The notes: generated by a model not told the origin, from the letters alone. A DNA stretch of 64,000 nt from Sporothrix humicola (GCA_021396245.1 WNYE01000083.1:1-64000), one strand, 5' to 3'; shown: positions 12,519 to 22,532, numbered from the stretch's first letter. A program made the numbers and translations.

Positions 12519-14499
12519 GGTTGTAAGAGATGAAGGGATGTAAGATAGTGTTATTAGGCCTTTGTATATGTCAACTCGGACGGGATCTAGAGTTGTTTTG
12601 TTTGTTTTACTAGATGTGTTGTCTCAAACCCACAAGTCTACAATAGAAGAAACACATACAAAAACAAGCGGCATGAGAAACGACAGAAATAAGAGTATAC
12701 CGGGCATTACTGTGAGTACTGTTTACTTGGCGGAACAATTCACAACCGGGCATCTTAGGGAGCACAGGGCGTGAACGGGTTTGCTTCAAAGAAAGATCAA
12801 AACGAGAGACATCCGGGTTGTTGTCATCAAACGCGAGAAACGTTCATTGTATTTATCCTTTGTCAGGTTTCCTGTCTTTCTGTCTCAATTCCAATTACCC
12901 AGAACTCGGAAATGTACTCGGAAATGCATGTAGGTAGATCGTCCGGCAATAAAGAGTTGTGCAAGATATACGACACATGTATGTATGTATTTGTACTTCG
13001 TACGACGTATTTGTATTTGTATTGTGTGGCAATGTGGTGTAAGTCGTTAGCGTTATTTTTAGCTATTTCCTTTTTGGGAAGTTCCAGCTTTTACGTTCTT
13101 CTCTTATCACAACTCTGAACATCACCATTTATCCTCTTTTCCGTCGCGTCGCAGACCCGGTCTCGGACCATTGCTTGTTCTATTCTGTTTCTGTGAACAA
13201 GTGTATTTCCTGTTTTTTTGTCACGTTCTCTTCTCGCAATTCCTGGACAGTCAAGAGAACCCATAATCGGTAGCCAATTCTGAGACAAGGGATCGACGAA
13301 CCCAAATGCGCCCACATTAGGAACACCTGAACGGGGAGAGAGATTGGTTCAATAAAGAAATAAAGATAAGAATAAGGACAAGAAAGAATAGAGAAAAGGG
13401 TGGCCCCGCTTATGCGAGACGTCGTGTGCAAGTCATCCACATTTTTGGCTTTTCATTCTCGACCGGTCTGCTGGTTTTGGGGGGCTTTTCAGTAGTCTTG
13501 GTGGCCTGTCAGTGATCAGTCACAGCCGGCCTGGTCGACGATCAAACATGGCAGGTGCGGGCAGCACAGAAGGCAAGAGAGGAGACAACCGAGAATTTGG
13601 AAGGAGCGAAAAGAACGGTAGACTGCCGGGGATGGGGATGGCAATTGGCAGACAAGTACACAGGAAGGAAAGAGCGAAACGATTGCCCGCGAACTGGAAG
13701 GCACGATGCACACCTCACAAACTGAAAAACCGCCTTCCCGGAACGGCCGCCTGCCAACACCTGCCTCCACCCACCTTCCCAGCCGGATCGCCGCTTTCCG
13801 TCTGTGCCCCTTTTTCGATTCTCTTTTCTTCTTCTTTTTATTTTCTTTTCGTCCTCATATATACTTCGACCACCATGATCGCCCCACCTACTGCTGCCCG
13901 TTCCAGATGAATACAACCGGATTGAGACCACGCCTGCGTCGTCCGTGGGTCGTCTCTTCTTCTGACGCCGGGTTCAGCTTGGTTCAGGGCAAGGACAGGG
14001 AAAGAGAGACAAACGACGGAATGTGATGCTGCAGAGTAACCAAGCGATGAGAGACCAGACCGGGTCATCCAGGCTCTCTCTTCTTTCTCTCTCTTCTGAC
14101 TCTCATCCATCTCTCATGTTCTCATCCCTCCCTGCATATATACCTTGCCATCCCTTCTTTGTCGACCCCTACCCCCGTCTGGTCTGTTCTCGCTCTTTTG
14201 ATCTTTCGTCTTTTCTTTCTTTCTTCTCTTCTTGATCTTCTTTTTCTCTCGATCTTTCTCTTCTTTCTTCATCTGTTCTCATCTCTTTTATCTTATCCTT
14301 CTTATGGAGCCTCACTTCGAGACAGTCCTCGTCTTGACAATGGCTGGCCATCATTAACTAATCTACTACCTTTAATCAATCCTTTATTTTTTTCTTTCTC
14401 TCTTTCATTCTTACTTTCATTCTATCCCTTTCTTTACAAGCTGGTCTTAGTTGCTGTTGCAACATCCTTTCTTTTTAATACACCACCCATGGCCGCGTG
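12519..14499. other. gene-free stretch before the four-TM protein
   Basis: No convincing gene was found. Open frames here are short and low in complexity. A GTAC-TTC-GTAC micro-palindrome lies at 12993-13003. From about 13800 the + strand is CT-rich, and it probably forms the promoter and a long leader of the gene at 14500. Confidence 0.6.
14137..14142 (+). promoter_or_regulatory. TATA-like element of the four-TM protein gene
   Basis: A TATATA run within a CT-rich promoter lies about 360 bases before the ATG at 14500. It is assigned by position and composition only. Confidence 0.35.
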
Positions 14500-14500
14500 A
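14489..14500 (+). promoter_or_regulatory. three-codon upstream ORF overlapping the main start
   Basis: An ATG at 14489 opens ATG GCC GCG TGA. The A of this stop codon is also the A of the main ATG at 14500, giving the overlap TGATG. If the leader is transcribed and not spliced out, ribosomes would start on this mini-ORF first and reach the main frame by leaky scanning or re-initiation. Confidence 0.6.
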
Positions 14501-17500
14501 TGGCCCAGTCCTCACGCAAACAGTCCACGTCGTCTACTGACCCCGAGTCGCTCATTTTACAAGGGAAGGACGTGAAGGAGAAGAAGCAGCCGAAGAAATC
14601 GAACAAGGCATCGTCAAAGTCGAAGAAGACAAAGTCGACAAAATCAAAACCTACAAAATCAACCAAACGTCAACATGCCTCCCGGAAATCTCGCCGCCCC
14701 CACGCCACACTCACCATCTTGTCCACTCTTCTGCTCGCCCTCGCCTCGGCTGCCGGCATCGCTTTTGCCGTGCTCGCCACCGCCGTCCTCCATCTCCAGG
14801 TAGCCGGCGACGTGCCCAGCCGCATCGCCGTCTTTGGCTCGTCGGCCGTCAGCGTCGGACTGGTCGTCGTGCAGACGGTCGCCCTCTGCTCGTCTCCGTG
14901 GACTCTGCTAGGCGTCTGTCTGCTGTTGACCCGCCTGGTCCTCTTGGCATGGATCGCAGCTGTCGTCCTCACGAGCTTGGAGGTCGCCAACACGGTCAAG
15001 AACGCCACGGTCTCTGGCACGCTCGCTGCCCAGGCCGTCTACCTCAACCTGCTGCTCAGCAGTGTCGGGCTCATCGCTACCGGCATTCTCTCGTTTTGTC
15101 TCGAGAGAGCAACTCGCAAAGGAAAGCAAGATGGAGAGGCCGACGATGATGCTGACGATCTTCTCGATCGCAGCGTCTCTCAGCGGGGCTCTGTTATCAG
15201 CGAGAAGGACTCTGTCGACGAGGAGGCTGCTGAGCCCACTGTCGAGGAACCCCGCCATAAGAAGCTACTTTTCTCTTACAAGGCAACAACTCAGCTCATG
15301 GACGACACCCCGGCTAGTCGGCGGGCGTCCATGCAGGCTGCTCCTGCGGCACAACCAGAGGTGACGGAAGCTCCCACGCTCCGCCCGTCCACTTCCATCA
15401 AGCGCAAGCCCGTGCAATCAGTCGCAGCCGACCGCCGCAAGAGCGTCATGCCGTCTGTGTCATCAGTACAAATGTTCTCGGACCCGTTTGCCGATCCACT
15501 CCCAGTCGACAATCCGTTCTCGGACAGCAACCGCATCGACTCGAAAAGAGTCTCGGCAAGAGCGTCTCGCCGTCTCTCCAGAATGCCCACCCAGGCTCTG
15601 CCCAAACTCAACACGGCTGTCGCGCCTGTTGCAGCCACGTCCACCTTTTACCTCGACTCCAGTGGCAGCAGCAACTACGACAATGAAGAGGAGCAGGAGG
15701 CCGAGGCCAAGGAGAGCGACAAGGACGTGCCTGTAACGGCGCCCCGTGCATCTCTCCTGCCCTACTCGCCGGCCGTGACTCGGCCGCTGTCGATTGTCCC
15801 GCCAGTGCCGCAGGTATCTGTCCCGAAGGTGCCAGTTCCTGTTCCTGGTCCTGTCACTGCTCCCGCACCCATTGTCGCTCCCGTTGTTGCCGCTGCCCCT
15901 GCCCAGATGGCTGTCCCCCGCCGCAAGCCGGTCGGCAGTGCAGCGGGCCCCATCAAGCGGAAGCCCGTGCCGTCCATGATTGCCGCAAAGGCTGTCCCCA
16001 AGGCAGAGACGCAGCCGGCTGAGCCCCTGTCGCCCATGTCACAACCGGTCCCTCCCATGCCGGCCATGCCGGCCATGCCGACTCTCCTTCTTCCCGTTAG
16101 CATCCCTCTGTCCACCCAGCCCACCATCCCCGTCTTGGCGTCACCCTCTCCCACGGCGCAGCTCTTCGGCTCGGCCGTCTCGTCGCGCAAGTCGTCCAAT
16201 GCCTCGGAAATGTCCGACATGGAGTCGTCGCCGCCGTCGCTCGCCGACATGGTCGCCTCGTCATTGCGGCGGGTGTCGGTTGCTCCCTCTAGTGCCAGAG
16301 AAATGGACCTCCCCTCGGCCGTGTCCAAGGCGTTTGGCGCAGCGCCTCTGCCGACACGCTCGGTCGCGTACGCCCAGCCGCGCGTGCTCGACCAGCCCAT
16401 TGTCCGCAAGTCGTTTATTGCAACGAGTGGGGGTGGTGGCGGTGACAACAGCAACTCACGCCGGCCGTCCGAGGTTTCCATCATGGAGACCATCTACTCG
16501 CCGGCCGAAGGAGAGAGTGACAACGACAGCGAAAGCGAGCGAAGCGAGGACAACAAAGAAGAGGACGACGAGCTGGCTGCCATGGTCCGGCAGGAGGCCG
16601 ACGCGGCAGCTGCTGCGGCCGATGCCGGGCGTCGTTGGCTGGAGCCGTCGAGAGATTCTGTATCGATGAGAGACTCTGTCTCGAGAGAACCCCAGCGCGT
16701 GGAGCGCACTCTTTCCGTCAGCAAGCATCTGTCAAAGAAGCCGTCTCTGTCTCCAGTAGAGGAGAAGGAGCAAGAGTCGACTAATGAGTCTGAAGAGGAG
16801 GAGGAGGAGGAAGAGGACGAGTCGGTAAAATCCGCCGAGTCCTTCGAGTCCGTCGACAGCGCCGCTGACGAAGAAAACCCCTCCGTGCACACCATTGTTG
16901 TCCACGAGCCGGCCGGCTTTACGGCCACCGGTCTCTCCCGGACCGCCAGCCGCATGCGCAAAGCGGCTCTGGCGGCGGCCAAGCAGGCGGCAGCCACTGA
17001 AATGGCGGCCCCGTCCACATCCACGTACATCCCCGCTTACACGCGCCGCCGTCTGTCTTCGACCAACAACTACAACTTTTCGCGCCCGATGCGGTCCGAC
17101 TCGGTGAGCGGCAACACAAACACAAACACAGCCCGCAACAGCATCGCCGCCAACCGCATGTCCATCATGTCCACCATGTCGTCGGGCACGGCTGCCATGG
17201 CTGCCAAGCGCGCCTCACTTGTCCCGCCCGTCCCCCAGACGTCGCTGCTCGTCAGCCCACGCTCGCGCGTCCGCCGCCAGCTGCTGCAGATGCTGCCCAT
17301 GCAGCACCGTCCGGCGACACTCGTGGCCGTGGCCAAGTCCGCGCGGACAAAGATTGTCGCGAAGCCGGTCCGGCCCAAAGCGTCGCCCCGCAAGGGACGG
17401 CAGTCTCTGTCGGGACGGAGAAGACGGCGGTCACTCTCCATCGACTTGACCAGCGTGCGCGCCAGCGACAGCGATGCCGACCTCTCGTCGGCGTCCTCGT

Positions 17501-17757
17501 CTTCTTCTCGCTCGTCTCGATCGCCCCGCTCTTCCACCTCGCGCAGCTCCTCCCTCGCCAAGACGGCCCAGCGCGCCCGCCGCCGGAACCATGCCCGCGG
17601 CCACCTGGGCGGACTGCGGAGCAGCACTCTGCGGCCTTCTCCCTCAAATCGAAAAAGACTGTCTGCCCTCTCCGGCGGCAGCTCCCCGTACACGCCGTAC
17701 ACGCCGCACAACCGGCCCATCTCGCCCATGACTCTGCTGATGGAGCGGGCGAAGTAG
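14500..17757 (+). CDS. four-TM membrane protein with a long disordered Ser/Pro-rich tail
   Basis: This single-exon gene encodes 1085 aa. I do not recognise the family. Residues 20-66 are Lys/Ser-rich and probably cytosolic. Hydrophobic segments at about 70-98, 109-130, 136-160 and 172-200 make a compact four-helix membrane domain, as in MARVEL-like or tetraspan proteins, though no signature is visible. The remaining 880 residues are low in complexity: Pro/Val-rich near 430-480, Glu/Asp-rich near 690-710 and 760-790, then Ser/Arg-rich. They include an NPF motif (VDNPFSD) near residue 345, which in other proteins can bind EH-domain endocytic factors. Codon GTG at 14497 extends the frame by one residue, but the first ATG is at 14500. 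A cell-cortex or membrane-organising role is only a guess. Confidence 0.8.
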   Translation: MAQSSRKQSTSSTDPESLILQGKDVKEKKQPKKSNKASSKSKKTKSTKSKPTKSTKRQHASRKSRRPHATLTILSTLLLALASAAGIAFAVLATAVLHLQVAGDVPSRIAVFGSSAVSVGLVVVQTVALCSSPWTLLGVCLLLTRLVLLAWIAAVVLTSLEVANTVKNATVSGTLAAQAVYLNLLLSSVGLIATGILSFCLERATRKGKQDGEADDDADDLLDRSVSQRGSVISEKDSVDEEAAEPTVEEPRHKKLLFSYKATTQLMDDTPASRRASMQAAPAAQPEVTEAPTLRPSTSIKRKPVQSVAADRRKSVMPSVSSVQMFSDPFADPLPVDNPFSDSNRIDSKRVSARASRRLSRMPTQALPKLNTAVAPVAATSTFYLDSSGSSNYDNEEEQEAEAKESDKDVPVTAPRASLLPYSPAVTRPLSIVPPVPQVSVPKVPVPVPGPVTAPAPIVAPVVAAAPAQMAVPRRKPVGSAAGPIKRKPVPSMIAAKAVPKAETQPAEPLSPMSQPVPPMPAMPAMPTLLLPVSIPLSTQPTIPVLASPSPTAQLFGSAVSSRKSSNASEMSDMESSPPSLADMVASSLRRVSVAPSSAREMDLPSAVSKAFGAAPLPTRSVAYAQPRVLDQPIVRKSFIATSGGGGGDNSNSRRPSEVSIMETIYSPAEGESDNDSESERSEDNKEEDDELAAMVRQEADAAAAAADAGRRWLEPSRDSVSMRDSVSREPQRVERTLSVSKHLSKKPSLSPVEEKEQESTNESEEEEEEEEDESVKSAESFESVDSAADEENPSVHTIVVHEPAGFTATGLSRTASRMRKAALAAAKQAAATEMAAPSTSTYIPAYTRRRLSSTNNYNFSRPMRSDSVSGNTNTNTARNSIAANRMSIMSTMSSGTAAMAAKRASLVPPVPQTSLLVSPRSRVRRQLLQMLPMQHRPATLVAVAKSARTKIVAKPVRPKASPRKGRQSLSGRRRRRSLSIDLTSVRASDSDADLSSASSSSSRSSRSPRSSTSRSSSLAKTAQRARRRNHARGHLGGLRSSTLRPSPSNRKRLSALSGGSSPYTPYTPHNRPISPMTLLMERAK

Positions 17758-18511
17758 GGCGTGCCCTGTTTTAATATTCTGATTTTTGTTTCTGTTTTTT
17801 CTTCTTTTTTGTTTGTATAATACCCGCCTGCGAGGCAACCCTGTTTTTAGACGCACAGGGCGTAATAGACTTTTTGATGATTTTTTGTTTATTTGAATTT
17901 TGACTTTTTTCACTTTGACTTTTTGAATTTGAATTTGAATTTCCTGGCTGTTGATCGCATTTCTATCCTTTCTTCTCACAAGGTCGCCATCAACAGTGGA
18001 CCACAACAACTGTCCGCATTCAACATCGTCCGGCCCCCAATCGCGACTAGCCTTCGCGATGTTCCCCTTTTTGGATATGAGGCCCGCTCCGTTTACTTCC
18101 GTCCAAATCCGCAATTTTAACATTTTAACTCTAACTTTTTTTTGTCTTCTCGTCCTGACATTGCGGGCCGCTGCTCATCTCGCTTGTTAAGCTTGCTGCG
18201 ACTTTGCGACTCTGTTGTGCCGTCATCCGTGATAGCTGCCAAGTGGATGGCCTCACGATCCTGCATCCTCCCCTGGATACATAAGCCTTCGCTGTCGCCT
18301 GTCCCTGTCGCACAGGCACGAAACAAGTTTTCTTTCTTTTTCTTTCCTCGCTCCGCTCGCATCTTACTTTTCATTTTTATTCCTCGCTTCGCTCGATCTT
18401 CTTCTTTCCTCGCTCGCTTCTCGCTTCTCGCTTCTTATCATTCATTTCGTTCGCTTCGCTCACAACGTTGACTTCACTCCTCGCTTCGCTCGTCGCTCGT
18501 CGCTCGTCAAA
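17758..18511. other. intergenic with AT-rich repeats, then a GCTTCGC-rich leader
   Basis: No gene was found. At 17880-17943 the sequence repeats TTTGAC and TTTGAA units. From about 18340 to 18510 it is a CT-rich leader dense in the words CGCTTCGCTCG and TCGCTCG, reaching to within three bases of the next start codon. Confidence 0.65.
18340..18509 (+). repeat. cluster of CTCGCTTCGCTC mirror-type repeats in a 5' leader
   Basis: Several copies of CGCTTCGCTC or CGCTCCGCTC are interspersed with TTCTTTC. The cluster ends in tandem copies of GCTCGTC directly before the ATG at 18512. The word GAGCGAAGCGAG (opposite strand) reads the same in both directions, so it is a mirror repeat and not a hairpin. 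The same word occurs in the intron and leader of the MFS gene and in the 3' flank of NOP10. Confidence 0.7.
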
Positions 18512-19255
18512 ATGCGACTGCAGCGCATCCACAACTACGGCGGCATCGCCATCAGCCTCACGCTCATGGTCCTCCACTTCTTCCGCAACCCGTGCAACGA
18601 GGTGCCGCGCCTCCTCAACGAAATCGGCCGCAATGCCGCCTGGACGGCCACGGTCGTCGACCACTCCACGCAGATTCTCGTGTCGCAAGTGTTCAAGAGA
18701 ATCGGGCGCGGCCTCGAGGACCGCATCCCCTCGAAAAACGTGTTTTTTGCCGTAGGCCTCGCCGCCGGCACGGCCTCCGGCCTCGACACGTACTGGCGGC
18801 GCGGCGACGTGATCCGCCAGAACTTGCCGAAAGACTGTGTCTGCGCCGTCAGCGGCGCCGACTACTACGACGGCTATTATGATTACGACTACTACGACGA
18901 CGACGACGAGACCAACTACGTCTACTTTGAGAATGATGATGGTGCTGAAACGAAAATCTCGTGGGCGTGGTGGAACCGACTCTCGGAGAGACTCGGCATG
19001 GACGCTAGCAGCAACAAGTTCAACAACCGCTGCTGGGCCAAGACGGAGACGCAAAAGGCGAGCGAGCGGAAACGTGCCCGGGCCGCCGCCGAGCGCAACT
19101 ACCGCTACAAGAAGCTGCGGCTGCACCGGCGCCGCCTCGAAGAACTGAAAGCAAAGACGGGCACGCACGACCTGTTTGCGCCCTGCGACCTGGTCTGCCG
19201 GCCCGGCGAGGAGTCACAGACACCCTGCGACGTGTGCATGGTGTGTCGAAGGTGA
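18512..19255 (+). CDS. orphan protein with Tyr/Asp-rich stretch and Cys-rich C-terminus
   Basis: This single-exon gene encodes 247 aa, and I do not recognise the family. A hydrophobic segment at about residues 9-26 (GGIAISLTLMVLHFF) could be a signal anchor or an amphipathic helix. A Tyr/Asp block lies near 117-137. A basic Arg/Lys/Ala helix spans about 185-215, and four cysteines occur in the last 22 residues (C..C, then CDVCMVC). GC-rich codon use and the uninterrupted frame support coding. The final codons are followed by GTGAGC, which could act as a splice donor, so an extra 3' exon cannot be excluded. The leader is unusual, being built of short repeats up to the start codon. Confidence 0.6.
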   Translation: MRLQRIHNYGGIAISLTLMVLHFFRNPCNEVPRLLNEIGRNAAWTATVVDHSTQILVSQVFKRIGRGLEDRIPSKNVFFAVGLAAGTASGLDTYWRRGDVIRQNLPKDCVCAVSGADYYDGYYDYDYYDDDDETNYVYFENDDGAETKISWAWWNRLSERLGMDASSNKFNNRCWAKTETQKASERKRARAAAERNYRYKKLRLHRRRLEELKAKTGTHDLFAPCDLVCRPGEESQTPCDVCMVCRR

Positions 19256-20067
19256 GCAATTCGATGAGTCTTGGAAAGATTGCTATCAATGTCGAGACAG
19301 ACATTGAGGTTCGGAAGCAAAGCCAACGGCCGTCCAGCCGGCAGCGTTTTCAGAGTGCCGTTTTCCGTTTTCCTTGGCCATTTTCAGGCCCATTTTCAGG
19401 CATATTTTCAGGGACTTTTTCAGTGGTGGCCTAGGTGGCCTGGCCTCGGTGGCGTGTCCGCTGCACCGCGAACTCCACGCACGCTTGGCAGCTTGGCACC
19501 TCCACGCACTCCACGCGCAGTCACGGGTTTATGTTCGCCCCCTCTTCGCTTCCTTCCCAGTCATCGTCTCCTCCAGTCCTTCGTCGACGCCCCACATCCC
19601 GTCTTAGCCTCCGCCTGTGATTGGCCACTTTAGCAGCAACTTGGCGAAACGGGCAGTCGATGAATACAAAGCGAACAAGTACAAAGTCGAGGGCCAAGAG
19701 CTTCAACTTGGTCTTGTATTTATTTTTTGGTCCAGACCCGACAAGAAAATCTCCAAGAATTGCCAGTTTTCTCTTTTTATCTTCTTTTTTTTACAAGATT
19801 TTTTTTCTTTAAATGTATTGTCTTTCGCTCTCTTCTTCTTGTCTTTACTCTTCATTGAAAGTCAAAAGTTGAAAGTTGACTTTACTCACGACATTGCTCT
19901 TGAGTGCTCTTCTTCCTCATCACCATTTTACCATTTTTCCACTTCTCACAGCTTCGCAGCTTGCAGTTTTGCAGCTGTGTACCTCTTTGAGATAGCTCCG
20001 CTATCTTTTTCTGCCTCTTTCTTGCCAGTTGGCTCGTTCTCGCGCTCCGCGCTCAAACTCGCCCAAG
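19256..20067. other. intergenic before the Ada-type gene
   Basis: No gene was found. The last 100 bases, the probable leader of the next gene, contain two micro-palindromes with TCC loops: GATAGC-TCC-GCTATC at 19991-20005 and GCGC-TCC-GCGC at 20042-20052. Confidence 0.65.
19991..20052 (+). repeat. two TCC-loop micro-palindromes in the leader of the Ada-type gene
   Basis: Arms of six bases (GATAGC, GCTATC) and of four bases (GCGC, GCGC) each flank the loop TCC. They are unrelated in arm sequence but share the loop. They lie 16 to 77 bases before the ATG at 20068. Confidence 0.7.
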
Positions 20068-21102
20068 ATGGCCTACGCATCCGACAACGACAAGTGGCGC
20101 GCCATCACCACGCGCGACGCCGCCGCCGACGGCCTCTTTGTGTACGCCGTCCGCACCACCCGCATTTATTGTAGGCCCAACTGCAAGGCCCGCCTCGCCC
20201 GCCGCGCCAATGTGCGCTACTACCCAGACTACCGCACGGCCGAGGCCGCCGGCTTCCGCGCGTGCAAGCGCTGCAAGCCGCGGACCGAGGGCGGCATGCC
20301 CGAGGACGAGGCGGTGGCGCGAATCCGGGCGCTGGTCGGCCGCCAGGAAGAGCTGGCGGCGATTGCCGCGATCTCGGGCGTCGACGACCCGTCAAGACCG
20401 GGTGAAAGCCCTTCTATGCTCGCCTCGCAGGCGCGCGTCTCCCGCTGGCACTTTCACCGGAAATTCAAGGAGGTGACCGGCCAGACGCCGCGGGCGTACC
20501 TCAAGCAGCGGGAGAAGGAGCGCAAAGCACGGGAGGCGGCGGCGGCTGCCGCTCGTGGGGAAGTAGACGTTGGAACTGGAATTGGCAGTGCGCCCCCCTC
20601 ACAACCGTCGACGACGCCCTCGACAGAGAGCGAGGACCTGTTTGAGATTGCCGAGGGCACGCCCATGCCCGATCTGTCCCTGCTGCTCGCCGAGGTCGAG
20701 TCCAATCAGGGCCACTTTGGCTTCGACATGTCCGCGTCCTTGGCCTCATCCTACCAGAACAGCCCGCTCCTCGTGGACGGCGTGCCGGTGGACATGGACG
20801 CGCTGTGTGCGAGCGGCGGGATGGATCCGCTGTTTCTGGACCCGACGCTCTGGGGCGATTTGACGGGGAGTGGAAGTCCACATACGGGCGGAAGTGGGAG
20901 CGTCAGTGTGAGCGGAAGCAGTGTGGGCGTGGGCGTGCAGCATGGCGTGCAGCATGGCGGCACTATGCCGGGCTACTATGTGGACGCGGGGCTGTTTGAC
21001 ACGATGACGACAGCCGAGGCGATGGCGGCAATGACGGCGACGACGATGGCGACGACGGCATCATCATCAACAAACGGCTCAATACCGTACACGGGGTGTT
21101 GA
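20068..21102 (+). CDS. fungal Ada-type zinc/HTH protein (methylphosphotriester-sensing domain)
   Basis: The protein has 344 aa in one exon. Residues 8-70 match the Ada metal-binding domain (PF02805), with Cys35, Cys39, Cys66 and Cys69 in C-x3-C and C-x2-C pairs, the same spacing as the zinc cysteines of E. coli Ada. In Ada the first of these accepts methyl groups from DNA methylphosphotriesters and so switches on transcription. Residues around 125-160 (ARVSRWHFHRKFKEVTGQTPRAYL, broken here as ARVSRWHFHR then KFKEVTGQTPRAYL) form an AraC-type helix-turn-helix. The bacterial O6-methylguanine methyltransferase half is absent. A Ser/Gly/Thr-rich acidic tail replaces it and may activate transcription. 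An upstream TTG at 20029 would extend the frame, but the ATG at 20068 has a good context and sits at the domain start. A role in the alkylation response is inferred. Confidence 0.88.
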   Translation: MAYASDNDKWRAITTRDAAADGLFVYAVRTTRIYCRPNCKARLARRANVRYYPDYRTAEAAGFRACKRCKPRTEGGMPEDEAVARIRALVGRQEELAAIAAISGVDDPSRPGESPSMLASQARVSRWHFHRKFKEVTGQTPRAYLKQREKERKAREAAAAAARGEVDVGTGIGSAPPSQPSTTPSTESEDLFEIAEGTPMPDLSLLLAEVESNQGHFGFDMSASLASSYQNSPLLVDGVPVDMDALCASGGMDPLFLDPTLWGDLTGSGSPHTGGSGSVSVSGSSVGVGVQHGVQHGGTMPGYYVDAGLFDTMTTAEAMAAMTATTMATTASSSTNGSIPYTGC

Positions 21103-21951
21103 AACAGAAAAATGAATAAACAGAAGAAAAAAAGGGCACAAAGAAAGGATAGGATAGGAAATCAAGGGTGAAGAGGGGAGGACAAATTGTATGATACACA
21201 ATCACGATAAACGAGTTATGCACGCACATGAAATAAAGAATCAAAATCGAAAAACGAATGAACAGGACGGGACCGATAAGAGATATCGACAACACAAGGA
21301 GAAAAAAAGCCACTGAGACACAGCCTCTCATCTTGCATTTGCACTTGCACTTGCACTTGCACAACTCTGCCAAGACTTGGAGGCGCTGCGCATCGAATAA
21401 AGAGGAAAAGACGCCTTGAAGAAATGGGAATGACTAGGGTCTTGTTAGTGCGAGATCCCAGGATAAGAGTGCACTCGGAAAGAGGCAGCTTGTCTAGTCT
21501 TTTCTGAATCGTCCCAAACTTGCAGTGGTCTGCCGTGGTCGAGGCATAATCTTATTTTGGTGTTCGGGTCTGCCGTTGAGTTTTGGAGAAAAAAGGGTGG
21601 GAGAAAAGGTGGAAAATGTTAAAACGGTCGACGAGCTGAAGGCTTGCCAAGACCGCCAAACAGCAGACGATGCCCTTTTCGATCAGTGCGAGGGGAAATG
21701 GAAACGTGCTTTGAAGAAAGCCCGTCTTTTGGGTCTTTGGTCCCTGGGGCTGAACACTGAAAATGACCGCCGGCCAAAATTAAATGGGCGCCCTCCTTTT
21801 GAGTACGGTGAGTGGTTGGTTGTCGTACAAAAGTACTTAAATTTGGGGTCCCTCGAGTCGCGATAATTTGTTGACAATTTGTCGTGATCTTTTGCTCGGA
21901 TCGCATCGCAACCGTCTTTCTCACCACAATTCTTGTCCACCCGCGTCCAAA
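21103..21951. other. intergenic between the Ada-type and Cys-tail genes
   Basis: No gene is supported. The open frames overlap each other and show no domain. A short tandem repeat lies at 21339-21362. Confidence 0.6.
21339..21362 (+). repeat. hexanucleotide microsatellite TTGCAC
   Basis: About four tandem copies of TTGCAC, the first with one mismatch, lie in the 3' flank of the Ada-type gene. Confidence 0.8.
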
Positions 21952-22249
21952 ATGACCATTGACACTCGTCCCCAGCCGGCGCGTCCCATGCAAATGGAGA
22001 CTGCGAGCGGCAGCGCAAATGCAACCTCCCCCACACAGCCGACAAGAACAGTCGAACAACAGCCGGTATGTTGACCAAGACGAAGACGAATTCAATGTCA
22101 ACCGACAGTCGCTAACTCCAGGGTAGACAGCCGAACCCCGCCCGAGCATGTCCGTCGACCCGGCTGAGGCCAGCATGCGCGGCGGCAACCTGAGTCTGGG
22201 CTGCCACTGCTGCCACGGCAGCTGCTCGTTTTACAAGTCGTGTTGTTAG
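21952..22249 (+). CDS. 78-aa protein with Cys-rich C-terminal tail
   Basis: This small gene has two exons, 21952-22065 and 22127-22249. The donor is GTATGT, the branch site GCTAACT, and the TAG acceptor at 22124-22126 is the only one that keeps the frame. The first 50 residues are hydrophilic and rich in Pro, Thr, Ser and Gln. The tail reads SMRGGN and then six cysteines in 17 residues (C-x-CC-x3-C-x6-CC) at the very end. That plan, a disordered head, an MRGG motif and a terminal Cys cluster, resembles small fungal proteins thought to be lipid-anchored through the cysteines (CYSTM-like). I infer membrane association, not a specific function. The stop is followed at once by GCGAGTGAGCGAGCGAG and by a micro-palindrome. 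Confidence 0.75.
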
Positions 22250-22303
22250 GGCGAGTGAGCGAGCGAGAGATCGCCGAAGGCGGTGACCGTCGGAGATGAT
22301 GTT
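22250..22303 (+). repeat. GCGAG run and GAA-loop palindrome module (copy C)
   Basis: Just after the stop codon come GCGAG/GAGCGA repeats, then CGCC-GAA-GGCG at 22272-22282 and ACCGTCGGAGATGAT. The last two match, in the same order and transcript sense, part of the modules at 25257-25426 and 60829-60941. Confidence 0.7.
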
Positions 22304-22398
22304 ATCTGTCGGAGGCATTGTTAGAAGAACGCGAAAGACAGAAGCGACGACAGCGAGCGAGCGAGAACAAGAGCGATCATTCCATTCGTCGTGTTTTA

Positions 22399-22500
22399 TA
22401 TCCATTACCCAGTACCAATGTCCAGTATTCATTACCCAGTGTATTCAATCCAATTAATATCCAATACCCAATAAGCAATCCTATATCCAATGTCCAATGC
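22399..22500. repeat. imperfect ATCCAATACCCAGT-type array
   Basis: Irregular copies of short words such as ATCCAAT, ACCCAGT, GTCCAGT and TTACCC follow one another in the 3' flank of the MFS gene. This looks like a degenerate minisatellite. Confidence 0.6.
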
Positions 22501-22532
22501 CAAACGCCATGCAATATAAGTCAAGTATCGGG

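Noticed and set aside
20029..20067. N-terminal extension of the Ada-type protein from a TTG
   Set aside because: A non-ATG start is unlikely when an ATG in good context (20068) sits exactly before the domain. The same reasoning rejects the GTG at 14497 and the TTG at 30856.
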